Notes under the pieces: generated by a model
Database searches by the model: none
Seen by the model: the letters and a program-made list of their open reading frames with translations, nothing else
What the model was told of the DNA's origin: nothing
Part shown: in pieces, positions 63,885 through 64,000 of the stretch
Layout: each line of letters starts with the position of its first letter
Numbering within the stretch: position 1 is the first letter of the stretch
Assembly: GCA_963556195.1 (NCBI GenBank)
Contig: OY744535.1
Location: 97,327,353 to 97,391,352, forward strand
DNA: 64,000 nt
Source of the DNA: Sepiola atlantica
Taxonomy: Eukaryota > Mollusca > Cephalopoda > Sepiida > Sepiolidae
Reading direction: 5' to 3'
Translations under genes and position numbers: made by a program

Positions 63885-64000
63885 TGGCCCCGAGTTTATG
63901 CAAAGCCCACCAAATAATTTTAAATTTAAACTGTCACTAAATGTGCTGTTAATTCTAACATGACTTTGAGCATTTCTGTACATTGCTTGAACAACCTTCA

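Larger units (their letters stand above)
1..64000 (-). repeat. 128-bp satellite DNA array, 500 head-to-tail monomers
   Basis: The 128-bp period is read directly: ACCAACCACTTGTTAG begins at 3, 131 and 259 and recurs at every step to the end. Five hundred complete monomers span 3-63,999, and all are in the same orientation. Anchor segments in order are ACCAACCACTTGTTAGCCCC, TAGTTTATGCAAAGCCCACC, an AT-rich core (AAACAATTTTAAATTTAAAC), TGTCACTAAATGTGCTGTTA, ATTCTAACATGACTTTGAGC, ATTTCTGTACATTGCTTGAA and CAACCTTC. GC is about 36%. Monomers differ by a few substitutions. Phase drifts by only three bases across the window. Strand is given as minus because that is where the ancestral coding sense lies. 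No unique sequence interrupts the array. It is a eukaryotic satellite, too long and regular for a minisatellite locus, and its chromosomal position cannot be told from here. Confidence 0.98.
48101..64000 (-). repeat. Satellite domain 4: mainly type B monomers with recurrent higher-order blocks
   Basis: Most units are type B (TTGGCCCCGAG, GCTTTAACAACC, CCAAATAATT). Recurrent marker monomers show block-wise amplification: AACGACTAGTTGG units, TATGCGAAGC units, and a unit with AACATTCACC plus TATGGAAAGC. About 57.0-60.2 kb resembles 44.8-48.1 kb and returns to mixed A/B composition. The window ends inside the array, so the far boundary of the satellite is not seen. The left boundary is not seen either. 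Confidence 0.8.

Noticed and set aside
1..64000. CRISPR array or other prokaryotic spaced repeat
   Set aside because: The repeat is continuous: the whole 128 bp is conserved with no variable spacers, units are far longer than CRISPR repeats, and there are no cas genes.
1..64000. Tandem repeat protein or silk-like coding region
   Set aside because: 128 is not a multiple of 3 and every frame hits stops (TAG in type A, TGA from CCTTCACC, TAA after LVTV), so no long repeat protein is possible on either strand.
1..64000. A functional reverse transcriptase or active retrotransposon
   Set aside because: Only about 42 codons between motifs A and B are present. The catalytic Asp of motif A, the YADD-type motif, the endonuclease and the untranslated regions are all absent.
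1..64000. CENP-B box in the monomer
   Set aside because: The box needs two CpG-containing elements (TTCG and CGGG). Type A has no CpG and type B has only CCCCGAG, so no match exists.
1..64000. Telomeric or rDNA-spacer repeats, tRNA or SINE-derived monomer
   Set aside because: No short telomere-type hexamer runs, no A/B box pair with tRNA fold, and no rRNA-like segment were seen. The LINE RT match explains the monomer better.
1..64000. Inverted monomers or hairpin junctions
   Set aside because: Scanning the plus strand showed no copy of the reverse-complement anchor (for example AAGCAATGTACAG), so all units share one orientation.
1..64000. A novel defence, regulatory or enzymatic system hidden in the window
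   Set aside because: There is no non-repetitive sequence to hold one. The novelty here is the origin and higher-order organisation of the satellite itself.

Overview
The whole window is one uninterrupted satellite DNA array. A unit of 128 bp (about 36% GC) is repeated head-to-tail in a single orientation for 500 complete copies, from base 3 to base 63,999. I see no single-copy DNA, no intact gene, no RNA gene, no inserted transposon and no inverted monomer. This kind of array is eukaryotic. The unit itself (see below) points to an animal genome carrying RTE/CR1-like LINE elements, perhaps a marine invertebrate, but the window gives no species-level signal.

The most informative point is where the monomer comes from. 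On the minus strand each unit reads as about 42 codons of a non-LTR retrotransposon (LINE) reverse transcriptase. The slice lies between catalytic motif A and the Q-G motif B region, with recognisable WWAL, KLG...WLV, AMYRNA and SHVRIN blocks. No catalytic residues are included. Because 128 is not a multiple of 3, each head-to-tail junction shifts the frame, so the array cannot encode a repeated protein. The short minus-strand ORFs are fossils of this fragment. All eight listed here begin at TTG, not ATG.

Layout: (1) bases 1 to about 31,485 are mostly 'type A' monomers (TTAGCCCCTAG, GCTTGAACAACC, CCAAACAATT), with a sub-variant carrying CTTAGAAAAT in clusters. (2) About 31,486-40,860 is a very homogeneous block of 'type B' monomers (TTGGCCCCGAG, GCTTTAACAACC, CCAAATAATT). 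(3) About 40,861-48,100 mixes A and B, including a clean 6-monomer tandem duplication. (4) About 48,100-64,000 is mainly type B with scattered A-like units.

Over the monomer level lies a mosaic of higher-order repeats, recognised by shared rare variants. Their offsets are exact multiples of 128 bp: 29 monomers (2.2-8.7 kb), 25/23/25/24 monomers (14.5-27.4 kb), 48 and 63 monomers, 32 monomers (32.3-38.4 kb), 6 monomers (40.8-42.4 kb) and 12 monomers (50.4-55.5 kb), plus dispersed copies 47, 57, 67 and 94 monomers apart. Unit length is almost invariant. Only three single-base deletions (near 8,780, 40,958 and 63,884) account for the entire phase drift of the window. The picture fits repeated unequal exchange or segmental amplification of a retrotransposon-derived satellite, possibly centromeric or pericentromeric heterochromatin. 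That last point is inference.
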